From Chimonanthus salicifolius (taxonomy: Eukaryota; Streptophyta; Magnoliopsida; Laurales; Calycanthaceae), in assembly GCA_013350335.1 (NCBI GenBank), contig CM023537.1, forward strand, positions 13,334,884-13,398,883: DNA of 64,000 nt, given 5' to 3'. Position 1 is the first letter of the stretch; every line of letters starts with the position of its first letter. The notes under the pieces are model-generated. The model did no database searches. It was not told the origin of the DNA and was given only the letters and a program-made list of their open reading frames with translations. Position numbers and translations under genes: made by a program. Shown in pieces: positions 43,567 through 55,696 of this stretch.

Positions 43567-45411
43567 CTAGCAAATGATAGACATATTAAAATAGTTGTTC
43601 ATAACCCTACTTAAGGAAGCAAGTACTAAGAATAAAGTTCAGAGTAATGAGACATACTAATATATATATCATTAGATGGATCATGGATTCTATAAATTTA
43701 GGTTCATTTGATAGTGATTACATGGATATGAAGTATATAAAGGTTCATTATCAATCGATAATTTAAGCCATATAATCTCGGCAATTAAATTTTGATAGTA
43801 TAATCCATTGATTTTTAAAAAGTTTAAAATCAAGAGATAAGATCATCAGACGAAGGTGAAGCTTCATAAAATAACTATTCAGATGGTCATTATTTACTGA
43901 GACATAACACGTCTCAATAGAGTTTTTGTTAAGAGGAGATTTATTTTTTTCATTCACATGAGAGCTGCTGTATTTCTAGAATTCATTAATGAGTTAATTG
44001 ACCAAATCCAATAAACGAGAAGCCTTAAGTCAGCAGTCACCACCAAGTCATACGTTATACGTGTTTGATCTTTTCTTCTTTTTCTTCCAAAGTCCATTCC
44101 TTTCATTCCTTTCATGATTCATAGTTTTAGGTGTTTAGTTGTAAAGTTTGATTTATCTCACCAACTAAACTTAATCTTCAAATTTGTACTACAAAGTGAT
44201 AATGGAAAGAGTAATGACTTGGTTGTTAATTGTTACCCAGATAAAGATTCTATCATTCATTGTATTAAGACCTCAGAAGAGCTTTGCTTGAGCTCGAAGC
44301 CATGGAAGAGTTCTAAAAAGGTGGCGATTCTTTTACTTTTGCCGACCAAAATCATCTTTGTCATTGATTGATTTCAAATTTCATAAGGGGGAGCAGCTTG
44401 ATTACTGTGGTCTTGTCATTATGAAAGGGATTAATTAATCCTTACCACATCCTCCATCTCGTTGATCATCAGTTAATGGGTGGATCTATGCCATACATTT
44501 TAATATTATCTATGTTAACCTAAGCTGAAAAAAAAAAAAAATCTCTTTGATTATCTATTTTCAAATTTGAATGTTAGTTTTCGAGTAATAAATTGTTATC
44601 GCCGTCGTCAAAATCAAAAGCTCATATATCATCAAAGTCAAAGGTCAAAGCCTATACACTAGATTTCATATTTTTTTGCCCTTCTTCTTCTTCTTCTCTT
44701 TCGTGTTTTAGTCGTCTACTCTTTGTATTTATAACTTGTAGCCTCTCAATCTACGTACTCAGATTGGATCTAATTTTCAAATTATATGCCCAAATTACCT
44801 CAAATAAGTTTTTCTTTATTTATCTTTTGTTGAAGCTATTTTAAATCATTCTTGAAATGGTTATTTTTAACTTTATTATATAAAGTTAATTCACTCTTCT
44901 AACATAACATACATAACTTCGTCATCATTTGTCCTGTCACAAAAATAAAGCTGTAAACCCCAAAAATAGAAAATAGAACAACAAATACTAAAAATATGGA
45001 ACCGATAATAGTGACTTCAATCAATCAAAATAAACAAAAATTGAGATTCCAGTCGCCTTGAGGGGTTTATAGATGACTAAGAAAATCAACAAATCATATA
45101 CTTTTTTGAGAAAATTAGATTCTGTAGGCTTTTTTACCCTGATCTAAAGAGAAGAATACAAACAGATGAGAAAATGCGAATAAAATTAGTTGAGCATGTG
45201 CTAAAAAGAAGAATTCAGCTACAAAAGATCTGAGCATGATTCCATTTGTCAAACAAATCAAAGATTACACTTGGAATTGATAGATTATACTCAGTTTCTG
45301 ATGTTTATAGATGGTAAAATGAGAGATTTGCTCACACACATTAGAATTTTCTTCAAATTCGATCATTTTTAATTTTTTAATTCTTTAAATATTGTGATCT
45401 TAAATATAATT

Positions 45412-45547
45412 TCAGTTTGAATCTCATTCCACCTTAAAGATTCACTCTATGTAATTTTACTCGGTGTATATATATGAATAGAGAGGCTTTCACATGCCCT
45501 TAAGACTAATCAATGCTTTAAGAGACCTTGAACACTTGTATTAAAGA
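45412..45547 (+). repeat. SINE family 2 fragment
   Basis: TTTGAATCTCATTCCACC, GATTCACTCTATG and GAATAGAGAGGCTTTCACATG in family order; no target duplication found. Confidence 0.5.
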
Positions 45548-46208
45548 TCGGAGGCTTAGCACTAAAGATTGTCTAATCAAATCAAGATTTTTCTAGTTGA
45601 CCTTTCAAGTGGTGACCCAGTAGATGACAAGTTCTTATCTATGGCCAAGATGGTGGGTCCAATCAAAGTAGTGTCATCGTGCATTGCTGGCAAAACTACT
45701 TTGAATGTAGCTAAGGTAAATTCTAATGTAATTTCACAGGTTGGTCGAATATAGTGGGCCCAAATAACAAACAGTTGGTCACTCATTGTACGAAAGTGCT
45801 AAGAAGATCACACAAATCTTTTAAGAGGAATAATTAAATGATCTTAATCACAGTAACAGAGTGAGTTAAATGTCACATATGAAGTTTATCTTTTAGTGAA
45901 AGAAAATCCTTACATTTCAGATCTCATTGTATTTGTTCATGGGCTTATTATTTATTATTCATGATAACTATTCACTATTAAATTGAGATACGCCATAACA
46001 CACGGTGGATTGAAGAAGAAGTTATATAATGTATGGCAATAAACTGTAACTGTAACTAGGTCTTTTCAATGGCTAATTTTCTCTATCATCCATCATGAAG
46101 GAATGTTGAGATATAATCATCTTATTCGATGAGAATGAATCTAACCTACAAAATTAGCTCAACCTTATCATAACTTACAATATATTATACCTCACCCATA
46201 TCTCCTTT

Positions 46209-47450
46209 CAGAGGTCGAAATATCGGCCGATACATATCGTATTGGCCGATATGTATCAGTTTTGGAAGACCGAACAATATCGGCCGATACGATATGTATC
46301 GGCCGTATAAAAGATTATCAGCTGATATGACCGATAAACGGTCGAAAATATCGGTCACCATATCGGCCGATATGTATAAAATTTGGTTTTTTTAAATTTA
46401 TTTCCTTTTTTAAAAAACAAAAACCAATATCGCCCAATACGGCCGATATATCGGACTGTTTATCGGTTCACATATCGGCCGATATTGTATTTATCGGTCC
46501 GGAAAGAGTGCTTTTTTTAAAAAAAAAAAAACCGATATCGGTTGTGGGCCTCACATGATATCAGCGATATTATGTCCGAATAACGGCCGATATATTTACC
46601 GTTTATCGGTACACAATATCGGCCGACATATCTATATTATCGATTTTTAAAAGTTTTTAGCGGTTTTGTAGCTGTTTTAAGCGTCTTTTAGAGGTTTTAA
46701 GAGGTTTTTAACGAGTTTCATGATTCTCATGCTTTCACGGTTTGTCACAGTTTTTCACAGTTTTTAACAGTTTTTTAATGGTTTTTAATGGTTTTTCACG
46801 GTTTTTAATGTATTTGGTGAAACTCAAGTGATTTCAAGTTTTAAACTTTGAAGTATTAGCACCAACCATTATTATTAGATAGATTAAAATACAAGAAATA
46901 TTTTAAAAAATCATAATACTAATCACTAAATTTATTATAAATTTCTTACATACTTTTTCATAATTTTTAATAGAATTTTATTCAAATTGGGATCTTACTT
47001 TCTAGAATCTTGTATTTTGATTTTTATTTTCTACTTTTATTTCTTAAGAGACTTATGTTATTGATAGTAAAATATTTCTTTAATTAGATGTTGATCATGA
47101 ATGCGATGATCAAATTAAATTTAAGAAGTACAATTTAAGATGAATTTGTCAATGACATTTACAATTGGAATTTGAGATGGATGTAACATGCATAGATGTG
47201 AGGTTAACAAGTGATAGAAATTTTTTTATCATTTCTCTTCATTTTATTGTTAATTTTAATATTAATCGTATTCGAAACTTAAATAAATAATTTAGATATG
47301 TATACGACCGATATTTAATGAAAAAATTACATTTTCAAAAAGCTCCAAATTTTCTGAAATTACCATCAATTTTTCGAAGGAGAAAGAAACTTATCGGCCG
47401 ATATTTGCATATCGGCCGAAATATCGGCCATGCCGATTTTTAGACCCCTG
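46209..47450. mobile_element. Largest ATCGGCC-family hAT element (1,242 bp)
   Basis: Ends CAGAGGTCGAAAT and ATTTTTAGACCCCTG; flanking 8-mers TCTCCTTT (46,201-46,208) and CCTCCTTG (47,451-47,458) agree at 6 of 8. The left 450 bases are dense with TATCGGCCGATA words; next come repeated GGTTTTTAA / CGGTTTTTAATG words and an AT-rich filler. No transposase frame was found. Confidence 0.82.
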
Positions 47451-48886
47451 CCTCCTTGTACTATCATTACTAACTTGACTCAATTGTGGCATGTCAATCT
47501 GGACCTTTCAAAGGGTGGCTCCTAATTTTATGGATTTGATCTTCGGCTCGAAATTGGACCTGGGCCATAGTTTCATGGATGAGTAATAAATTGACTATGC
47601 GCTAATTGTGACCCTTTGATACTCAAGACTTCATTAATTACCAACTACTTTTTGTCCAGTGAATAGCATAGATTAACTTTAAAATAGATTGTAGATCATT
47701 CTCTTTATGGACCCGTAATTGGATGAGAAATTGAACGGATCACCCTTTGATAATTGCAACAATCCATGTTAACTTTTAACCATCAGTTAGAGATGGCAAT
47801 GGGCTCGATTCAGGCTGGGCCTATGTTGAGCTGGGTTGACTTTTTTAACACAATGGAGCCTGAGCTTTAACGGGCTTAAAAGTGAGAGACAGGTCACAGT
47901 CCAACCAATCGAACAATGCTTATGGGAAGCCCATTACGAAAAAAGCTCAAACAGATGCATAACTTTTTCACCTTTCCTTTTTTTTTCCCCATAAAACCAA
48001 GCCCAAGCTTGAGCCCAATTATCATTTTGGATTAGACTTAATGTTCAAGCCCACTTTCTTAGGCCTGACACCTTGAGCTTTCTACTTTCAGACCATATTT
48101 CAAATGGCAATTGATTGGTGTATCAACACTTTCAAGTTTTAACTTTGATGCACCAAAAATAAGTGAAATACTCATTTTATCGTAACAAATGGGAAGAGAA
48201 AAAGAATAAAGATTGAAACAAATTTGAGCAAAATTGGTATTTGATTCATTTTTTGTGCAATAAGAATAAAGATGTTAGTGCACCAATCACTTTCCATTTC
48301 TAATTTGTTTTCGCTACTAAACAACCTATGAAATGTAGTTTTCCAAAGAGACCATGTATAAAACATTAGCTAATGCATGGGTGAGGAGGAAATATTAGCT
48401 ACTGAGGTATAAATCACATTGAAATGCAAGAGAGAAAGCAGCTGGATCATTGGGACTACCCAATGAGGATTATTTCATTATGCAGCAGATAATCCTCTCA
48501 ATGAATTACACAGCATTAGAAATTTGTTGCAAGGTGCTTCTTTTGTTTTGTCTTTCCATTGCACAACATCTAGTGATAGCTATTTTCGACTTTATTAATC
48601 TATTTAAAAAATAAGTTGATCCGACGTAAATCTTTTAATTGGAGATTTGATTCAACTTGAGGGTTCAAAGCAAATTAGGCTGACAAGCTCAACTTAAACC
48701 CATCTTAACCCGTCAAATTTTAAACTAACCGGCCAACCTAGCCTTAATATAAACACCCCAGCGTGTGGATGCTCCAATTTGCGCCAATTTTAAAGGTAGG
48801 TTGCATTACGGTTGTGGGTTCAAAATAATTGAATCTGTCAGCTCAAATTATTGAGTCGTATAAAAATGTGCAGAGTCAAGGGTTGA

Positions 48887-48998
48887 TGTGTTGGTTAGGA
48901 ATTCGTTCAGAAAATGAGGGTTGTAAGTTTGAATCTCATCTCACTCCAAAGGGTCACTAAGAGGTCCTTGACACCTCAGTAAAAAAAAAGTGTTGAGC
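48887..48998 (+). repeat. SINE family 2 copy
   Basis: GTGTTGGTTAGGAATTCG, GTAAGTTTGAATCTCATC, ACTCCAAAGGGTCACT and a terminal A-run. Shortened in the middle compared with 28,294-28,461. Confidence 0.55.
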
Positions 48999-49994
48999 CA
49001 CTGAATGAATTGGATTTGGATTAAGGGTTCAAATAGTTGGGTCAATTAATGCGGCCCATCCTAATGAATTATGAACCAATTAGCAACCTAGCTTATACCT
49101 AAAAAATCAGGATTTTGGTTGAGTACACTGAACAAAAAGCCCATTTTTTTATGAACTTGGAATGAAAGCCAAAGTGAAATGTTCTGGAAAAGAGAAGGCA
49201 CTGTTGCTTTATAAGGTTTTTTTTTTTAAAAAAAAAAACTGTCAAACTCAAAATTTGTGGTATAATTGTAGGCCCCATTCTATCCCTAGAGAGCGAAAGG
49301 AGACATAATACATCTATAAAAAAATATAAAATTACAACAGTTCATGAAAACTCAAATCATTTAATTTTAAACTTTAATCATAAATCTTATATCATTATAT
49401 TAAATGACTAAAAATTTCAGATAAAATAAATGATTGTTGATATAAAATTTATAAAGAATTAGTATCATCAAACATTTACACTCATTAAATTTAAATTAAA
49501 TGGAATAAGTATTTGAAATGAAGTTTTTCTTTAATTATTAAATTTATTTACTAAATTAAATGGAAAAACTTTTAAATATTAACGGTCTGTAATTTAATTA
49601 AGAGTTTTGGGAAGGGAAAGTTTGCCACCCTTGCACATCATCCTTTTCCCGCCACCGTTCGTTTTCCTCTTCTAATTCCTGGAAAATTCTTTTCCGGCCT
49701 TGAGACTACAGCAAGAAAAGAGAGACAGAGATTGAAGAGAAAAGATAAAGAATCGTTTTCCACAATCTCCATAAGCTATCCTTTCCACCCAAATAATTCC
49801 AATCCATAATCACAATTCCATTGATTCCGCCTATCATTCCATCTTCTCCTTCTCCTTCTCCTTGATTTATACCTTTCTCTGTATACATGCAATACGCGTG
49901 CCTCTTTCTCCTTCAATCTTTCTACTTATTTCATGTATTTCAAAATCAAAACGAAGAAAGAAAACAACCCCATCAGGATTTTGAGAGTGCCCAT

Positions 49995-50936
49995 ATGTCT
50001 CTGACCACTCCTAACATCAGACTCAATCCCATCCGAAGAAACCATCTCTACTGGTGCTACCAGTGTCAAAGAACAGTCCGGATTATCTCCCGCTTCAATG
50101 CAAACATATTCTGCCCCCGCTGCCATGGCCAATTCCTCTATGAAATTGATTTTTCCCGTCCCCGCCTAATTGTTGACATCACTGCCCTTGATCTGTTTCC
50201 CGGTGCGCGTCTTGTTGAATCCCTCTCCACCACCCGCGGCCCTCCAACTATACTTCAACACCCCGAATTCAATCACGAAACAGAGGAAGTGCCCTTCCTT
50301 GACCGGCGGCGGATAGTCTTCCAACTCACCAGCCCTGATCAGCTGCCCCATGCCATCAGCCCTGCAGAGAATTCTAATGGTACCCCCTCAGCCGAGCCAG
50401 GAGATTACTTCAGCGGACGCGGACTCAATGAGCTGATCGAAGAGTTAACCCAGAATGATCGCCCAGGTCCCCCTCCGGCACCTGCTTCAGCAATTGATGG
50501 ACTGCCGACAGTGAAGATCACACCGACCCATATGAGCGATGGGTCACATTGTCCTGTTTGTAAGGAGGAATTCGAAGTCGGTGGGGAAGCAAGGGAGATG
50601 CCCTGCAGCCATGTTTATCACTCAGTTTGTATTGTCCCCTGGCTGCGGATTCACAACTCTTGCCCCGTTTGCAGACATGAGCTAAGTGCTCCCTCCAACA
50701 ATGACACTGAAAATCACAGCGACTATTCTCACAGGCGACAAAGTGGAGATCGCCATTGGGGGAGATTGAATCTCTTGCTACGGCTATTCCATCCATCATC
50801 GATGGAAACTTACCGCTACCGTGCACCCCCTCAAGATGTTGGTATTTCAATTGGTCGTAGTAGTTTGAATTTCGCTTCTATTTTTACATTCTGCTTACTG
50901 GCAGTGCTACTTTATTTTCAGCAGAGAACTATTTAG
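49995..50936 (+). CDS. Zinc-ribbon RING-H2 E3 ubiquitin ligase
   Basis: A single exon of 313 residues from the ATG at 49,995 (MSLTTPN). The frame is open to an earlier ATG at 49,887, but those 36 residues are unlike the family start, so I prefer the inner one. An N-terminal zinc ribbon (WCYQCQRTVR ... FCPRCHGQF) and a C-terminal RING-H2 (CPVCKEEF ... CSHVYH ... CIVPWL ... CPVCRHEL, all eight ligands in C3H2C3 order, about residues 186-226) define the RNF115/126-like plant family that transfers ubiquitin from an E2 to substrates. Unusually, the protein ends in a hydrophobic stretch (ASIFTFCLLAVLLYF), so it may be tail-anchored. The 5' leader is CT-rich (CTTCTC repeats at about 49,845-49,862). 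Confidence 0.93.
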   Translation: MSLTTPNIRLNPIRRNHLYWCYQCQRTVRIISRFNANIFCPRCHGQFLYEIDFSRPRLIVDITALDLFPGARLVESLSTTRGPPTILQHPEFNHETEEVPFLDRRRIVFQLTSPDQLPHAISPAENSNGTPSAEPGDYFSGRGLNELIEELTQNDRPGPPPAPASAIDGLPTVKITPTHMSDGSHCPVCKEEFEVGGEAREMPCSHVYHSVCIVPWLRIHNSCPVCRHELSAPSNNDTENHSDYSHRRQSGDRHWGRLNLLLRLFHPSSMETYRYRAPPQDVGISIGRSSLNFASIFTFCLLAVLLYFQQRTI

Positions 50937-53900
50937 TAAATTTACTACTGGAAAAGTGGAAAGTAATCGTCATTCAATAATTATCACTGGAAGTAACCAT
51001 GGTTGCATTGCAAAATTATGTTGTTTCTCTGTTAGTTTTCATTCAATGGTCTGTCTTTAGTAGCATCATTTTTATTTCCCTCTTTATGTTGTAATGTTTT
51101 GGAAGTAGCAGGGGGATGTTGAAGGTTCTTGTTAAATCCATCCCTCCACTTATTTAAATTCTCCCTTCATCACTTAACATCAGCTAGTGCAACTAATATT
51201 CTGTCTTTTATCATTTTGAAGGTGATTAAAAACTCATATTTTTCTTCTTTTTCCTCTTCTAAGGTTACTTTAAATAGATAAATTCTCTCTTTCTATCTCC
51301 TTGAAATAAAACTGTAGTAGTACATGAACAGAAGAGCTTATGATTGCAAGCTGATATGAACTTTTGACAGTGTTTTGGCTATATTCTATGTCCTGCAGGT
51401 TGTCATTTGCTCTGTCAATAATGAATATATCCTTTCGTTCCTTTCGGATTGAAATATGGAAAATGATAGGAATACCGGTGTTTCCATTAACAAGAGACAT
51501 TAGGTACTTTTTCAGATAATGACGATGGGATAAAAAGACACGTGCAATGTCCCTTATTATAAAAAATAACAATCACTATAGTTCAACTTACTAATCTTAT
51601 TTTGAACATTGGAGCATGTATTTTTTTTCCAAATACCTTGTTGCACTATACTATTGAAACCTATAAGCATGTTTCAAATGGCCTGTTTACATCAAGAAGA
51701 ACAACATACTATTTCCAAGAAAAAAAATATATCTTTCGAAACTGTTTATAAGAAGTGATGAAAAGACATGCACATTTGAAAGCAATGATAACAATGTTGT
51801 TTAGAGCAGTTTGAATATAATTCTTGTAAGCACACAGAATTTTTTTTACATTGTCAAGAATCCGCTTCTTGAGATGGCCGTCTTGACCGTCAAGGCAACC
51901 TCTTGGGGTTTTTTATGCATCAAATATCAGCTGGAAGTTTATTTTCTGTTTCTAACCTCACTATTCAAGTTGCTTGTGTTTGTATTCTTAAAAGAGAGAG
52001 AGAGGAAACTGTTTCCACATTTATGATAGTGTTACCATGAGTAGAGAATCCCATTCACCAAAAATTTGTTCTTCCTTTTCAGTAGATCATTTCTTGAATG
52101 TATCAGGGTTTAGAAACTCTGCGACTTGATGGATTTTTCTGGTTGTATCCGAGTTTTGAGCTGTAAACTTTGCCCGAAGGAGTAAAGGCCACTTCACTCA
52201 AATGGATGTGGGCATGTTTGATTTGTATCTATGTCTTTTACTTTTAAGAGTTCTTAAACTATGAGAGAAAAGATGGAAGACCAAAAGATACTTAAAATTT
52301 AACACATTCCAAAATATGTAAAAAGATGTTAGATCAAAATTCTAAATTACATGAATTAATCTCGATAATCAGACAAGAATTTTCATTACTTTGACCTATA
52401 ACGGTAGAGATCTGAAGACCGAATATTGATATACAACTTAAGACCCTTTCAATTGATGAGACAAATCACTTACGACATTTTTCTTAGATCCATGGCTGCT
52501 GCTGCTTCTCCTTTGTCTCCTTTTTCTTAGACCAAAATCCGTAGCCATACCTTCTTTTGGCAGGCGTTTGCTCAAAGAAGGAGAGAATGCATTTGCACTT
52601 TCCAAATCAAATGGATAGAAGTTTCATCAAGGCACTCTCCTTGCTCCTCGTCCTGTTGCTGCCTCTGGTCATGGTCTTCACGGGGGACAATAGATCTCAA
52701 GAATCATTATCCAAGTCCTCATATCCAATTCACTATAACCAGAAAAATTGAAGAAGAATTGAAGCTTTAGAAGAATTAGAGGGAAAGAGTGAAACCCAAG
52801 AATAACAGTAATCCAGATATTTTGTTTTTAATTTTTTTCTTATTTTATTTTAATTTTTTTTTTAATTCGGACTAAAATGGGTTGGATTGGATTCTTGGGC
52901 TCTAGGTCGGGTTGGGCAACAAGGGTTACCAAGTCGAGTCGAGTTGGGCCTGGCTCAACTATCTTTTATATGGTTTAAGTTGGGTTCATCAAAATTCAGT
53001 CTAGTTCATCCGAGTTTTAGCTCTAAATAGGATGGATAGAAAACTTATAATATAATTTAAGGATTTTTTTTTAATTTGATCATCATAACTTATAGCTATC
53101 AAATTTTCAAAATTTAAAATTATAAGATCAATATAATAAGATGAGGCTTGAATTTTAGATGGTCAATATCTCTTTCATTTTTTATATATTCTATAGAAAA
53201 GAATGTGATTCACTTTAATATTTAAAAAGTAGCCTCCCTAAATATTGGGACAAAAATAAAAATTAGAGAAAAATTAAAAACCTCCCAAGTTTTCTTCTAA
53301 TTTAAAAAACACCCTTTGTTTTTAAAAATATTCAAAAACTCGTGAGTTTTCAAGAAAATCTAAGAAACCTCCATCAACTGATAATCAATGCATTTTATTA
53401 TTAAAATAATAAGATACTCTTCTTAAATAATAAAAATAAATAAATTTTATAACTAGCCCTTCTTATAAAAGAGTAAAATTAATAAAATAAAAAAGAAAAA
53501 AAGTAGTGTAAGACAAAAAAAGGGGGACTGCAAATGAAAATATTTAAAAAATTGAATATATTCGATATAGTTTCAAAAATTCCATCAAATTTGATTTAAA
53601 ATAATATAAAATTAATTAAAATATGGTATGGTACTTATTCAACCATAATTAGAAAGTGATTTATGCTCCATTACTTTTTCTCATATCAATCGAATTTTTT
53701 TTGCCGAAGTATTGTATTTAAATATTTAACTGAAAAGTAAGAGATAAGTAAAAAAAAAAATTAATATAAGCAGTTAAGCACTTTTATTGTTTTATCTGGG
53801 AGTGTATAGTAAATAATGGTGAATTTAGGTGTAACTTTAGTTAAGGGGGGTTTTTGAAATTCTTATATATTAAAATCCGAGGAGTTTTCAATATTATGAA

Positions 53901-53984
53901 AAAGTTAAGGTGGTTTTTACAATTTCCCTATCCATAAATTGGAGAAGAAAGACGGCAGAGTAGATCACAAAGAAAGAGAGGGAG
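50937..53984. other. Spacer between RING and ELO genes
   Basis: The first 200 bases are presumably the RING 3' untranslated region. A short open frame with a hydrophobic start lies at 52,614-52,751. Worn GGGTTGGGC/GTCGAGTCGAG sequence ending TTTTAGCTCTA (about 52,880-53,025) looks like a decayed hAT end. The rest is AT-rich with no recognised feature. Confidence 0.55.
52614..52751 (+). CDS. Possible small secreted peptide (very uncertain)
   Basis: An open frame from ATG 52,614 gives 45 residues: MDRSFIKALSLLLVLLLPLV, which looks like a signal peptide, and then a short polar tail ending SYPIHYNQKN. An upstream in-frame ATG exists at 52,557. The tail matches no plant peptide-hormone motif I know. 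A chance open frame is as likely. Confidence 0.2.
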   Translation, partial: DRSFIKALSLLLVLLLPLVMVFTGDNRSQESLSKSSYPIHYNQKN

Positions 53985-54827
53985 ATGGCAGGGCTCTTCT
54001 TCAAGCTCCACTACTGGTTAGTGGAGCAGCCTGCAATCAGCGGCTTCGAGTGGGTGGCGCACCGTACTTGGGGCGCCTCCCCCCAATTCCTCCTAACCTC
54101 TGTTTTCACCTACCTTTTCCTCACATTTCTCCTCCAGGTCCTCATTCCCAAACCCAAATCCCCCTCCTCCTCATCCTTACCCAGTCCCCTCCCACTCCGC
54201 CTTATCTCCGCCGTCCACAACTTCATCCTCCTCACCCTGTCCATCACCATGGCCGTCGGCTGCTCCCTCTCCTCCCTCTCCCAAATGCCCAACCCCCGCT
54301 GGCTCTTCTGCTTTCCCTCTGGGGGCTCCACCCCTCCTACCGGCCCCACCTTCTTCTGGGCCTACATCTTCTACCTCTCCAAACTCCTCGAGTTCTCCGA
54401 CACACTCCTCATTCTCCTCAACCCCAACAAACGCCTCTCCTTCCTACACGTCTACCACCATGCCCTCGTCGTTGTAATGTCCTACCTTTGGCTTCACTCC
54501 TCTCAGTCTCTCTTTCCTGTGGCGCTCGTTGTCAACGCCAGCATCCACACGCTCATGTACAGCTACTACCTGCTCTGCAGCTTGGGTGTCCGTCCCCGGT
54601 GGAAGAGAGCCGTCACCGATTGCCAGATCGTGCAGTTCGTCTTCAGCTTTGCAGTGTCTCTGATGTTTCTCTGGTATCACAATTTGGGAGATGAAGAGGG
54701 AAAGGGGTGCTCTGGTTTTGGGGCGTGGGTCTTCAATGCGGGCTTCAATGCATCTCTTCTTCTTCTCTTTCTCAACTTCCATTCTAGAAACTATGGTAAT
54801 GGAGATCGGGAGAAGAAGCAGCATTGA
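53985..54827 (+). CDS. ELO-family very-long-chain fatty acid elongase-like protein
   Basis: A single exon of 280 residues. ELO proteins condense malonyl-CoA with acyl-CoA in the endoplasmic reticulum during fatty acid elongation. Visible signatures are KLLEFSDT (about 133-140), the histidine box HVYHH (155-159), NASIHTLMYSYY (184-195) and several hydrophobic membrane segments. The C-terminus KKQH is a classical KKXX endoplasmic reticulum retrieval signal. Plants mostly use unrelated KCS enzymes for the first elongation step, and plant ELO-like proteins (HOS3-type, as I recall) form a small group of less certain substrate use. The coding sequence is notably C-rich in its first half, unlike the surrounding AT-rich DNA. 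The start codon is in good context (GGAGATGGCAGG). A longer overlapping frame beginning at 53,939 is a shadow. Confidence 0.94.
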   Translation: MAGLFFKLHYWLVEQPAISGFEWVAHRTWGASPQFLLTSVFTYLFLTFLLQVLIPKPKSPSSSSLPSPLPLRLISAVHNFILLTLSITMAVGCSLSSLSQMPNPRWLFCFPSGGSTPPTGPTFFWAYIFYLSKLLEFSDTLLILLNPNKRLSFLHVYHHALVVVMSYLWLHSSQSLFPVALVVNASIHTLMYSYYLLCSLGVRPRWKRAVTDCQIVQFVFSFAVSLMFLWYHNLGDEEGKGCSGFGAWVFNAGFNASLLLLFLNFHSRNYGNGDREKKQH

Positions 54828-55392
54828 ACGCTCTCCGTCCTTTCCATTCTTCCAATCGGTATTTGTCAGTGCTGTTCTTGTCAATTTTCTTATCTTCTTT
54901 CATGGATGGATCAAAGGGTGTGTGACCATGTATGATTCTATCCTTCCAGCGGCTGTAATAACAGGTGAGAATATCAAATTAATCCTTTTTACTTAAATAC
55001 TATTTACACGATTTTTCTCTTTCATTTCTATTATTATTGTAAGAATAAAATTCTTATCTATCTTAGTTGGCCCCGTCCTAACACGTGTTTTTTGTTGCAA
55101 GCTGAGTAGAGCAGCGGTGAATCTATGTACACCTATAATTGTGTTACTTGAGTTGTGAGTGTGTGGTGCACAGATCATTTTAAAATTAATTATAATTTTA
55201 GTCTATAGAATTCATTTACAGTGGTGTACTTATAATTATAAACAGTGCATTTATAATTATAAGAGATGTATTTATAATTTCATTTTTTTAAGGGATTTGA
55301 AAGGGTAAAGGGGAAAGTAGACTTTTTATATGAATTTTTTAAAATTTATATCTCTTAATAAAAAACACTCGTAAGATGGTTGGCCATCTTAG

Positions 55393-55480
55393 TTCTATTT
55401 AAGATATTGTTATATATAACACATGTAAAATTATGATTCTATTTAAGATATTGTTATATACAACACATGTAAAATGGTCT
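55393..55480. repeat. 44-bp direct tandem duplication
   Basis: TTCTATTTAAGATATTG...CATGTAAAAT occurs twice with a 44-base period. Confidence 0.9.
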
Positions 55481-55696
55481 TTAAAATTCTACTTAAAGAT
55501 AATTTATTCAATTTGAAATTTAATATATTTTTTAAGTGAAGATCTTTAATTTTTATATTTGAATTTAATAAATTATTTTTATAAATAACTATTTATTTAA
55601 TTATAAAAATTTAAAAAGTAAACTAATAAATATACCCGGCACTTTTATCCACGTTCCTTCCCAGCTGCAGATGCGGGTTCCACTAATATCTTGACC

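Larger units (their letters stand above)
39800..49994. other. Ten-kb gene-free, repeat-rich spacer
   Basis: No protein-coding gene is supported. Recognised contents are three ATCGGCC-family elements (41,230; 42,753; 46,209), an element terminus with ATTCGAATGAA palindromes (about 43,003-43,320), a CAGGGCC-type MITE (43,433), SINE family 2 copies (about 42,545-42,640; 45,412-45,547; 48,887-48,998), and worn GGGCTGGGC hAT-like sequence (about 47,790-48,090). The last 300 bases contain a CT-rich leader for the RING gene. Confidence 0.6.

Noticed and set aside
44114..44371. 85-codon open frame on the plus strand
   Set aside because: No similarity to a known family and surrounded by repeat-rich DNA; length is expected by chance.
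45569..45786. Overlapping open frames on both strands near 45.6 kb
   Set aside because: No recognisable domain, no splice context and no supporting composition.
49887..49994. Upstream in-frame ATG of the RING gene as the true start
   Set aside because: The 36 extra residues are hydrophobic then charged and unlike the family N-terminus, and they fall in what looks like a leader; the inner ATG at 49,995 fits better, though it is not proven.
53939..54694. 251-codon open frame overlapping the ELO gene
   Set aside because: Pro/Leu/His-rich shadow of the C-rich ELO coding sequence in another frame; the frame at 53,985 has the family motifs.
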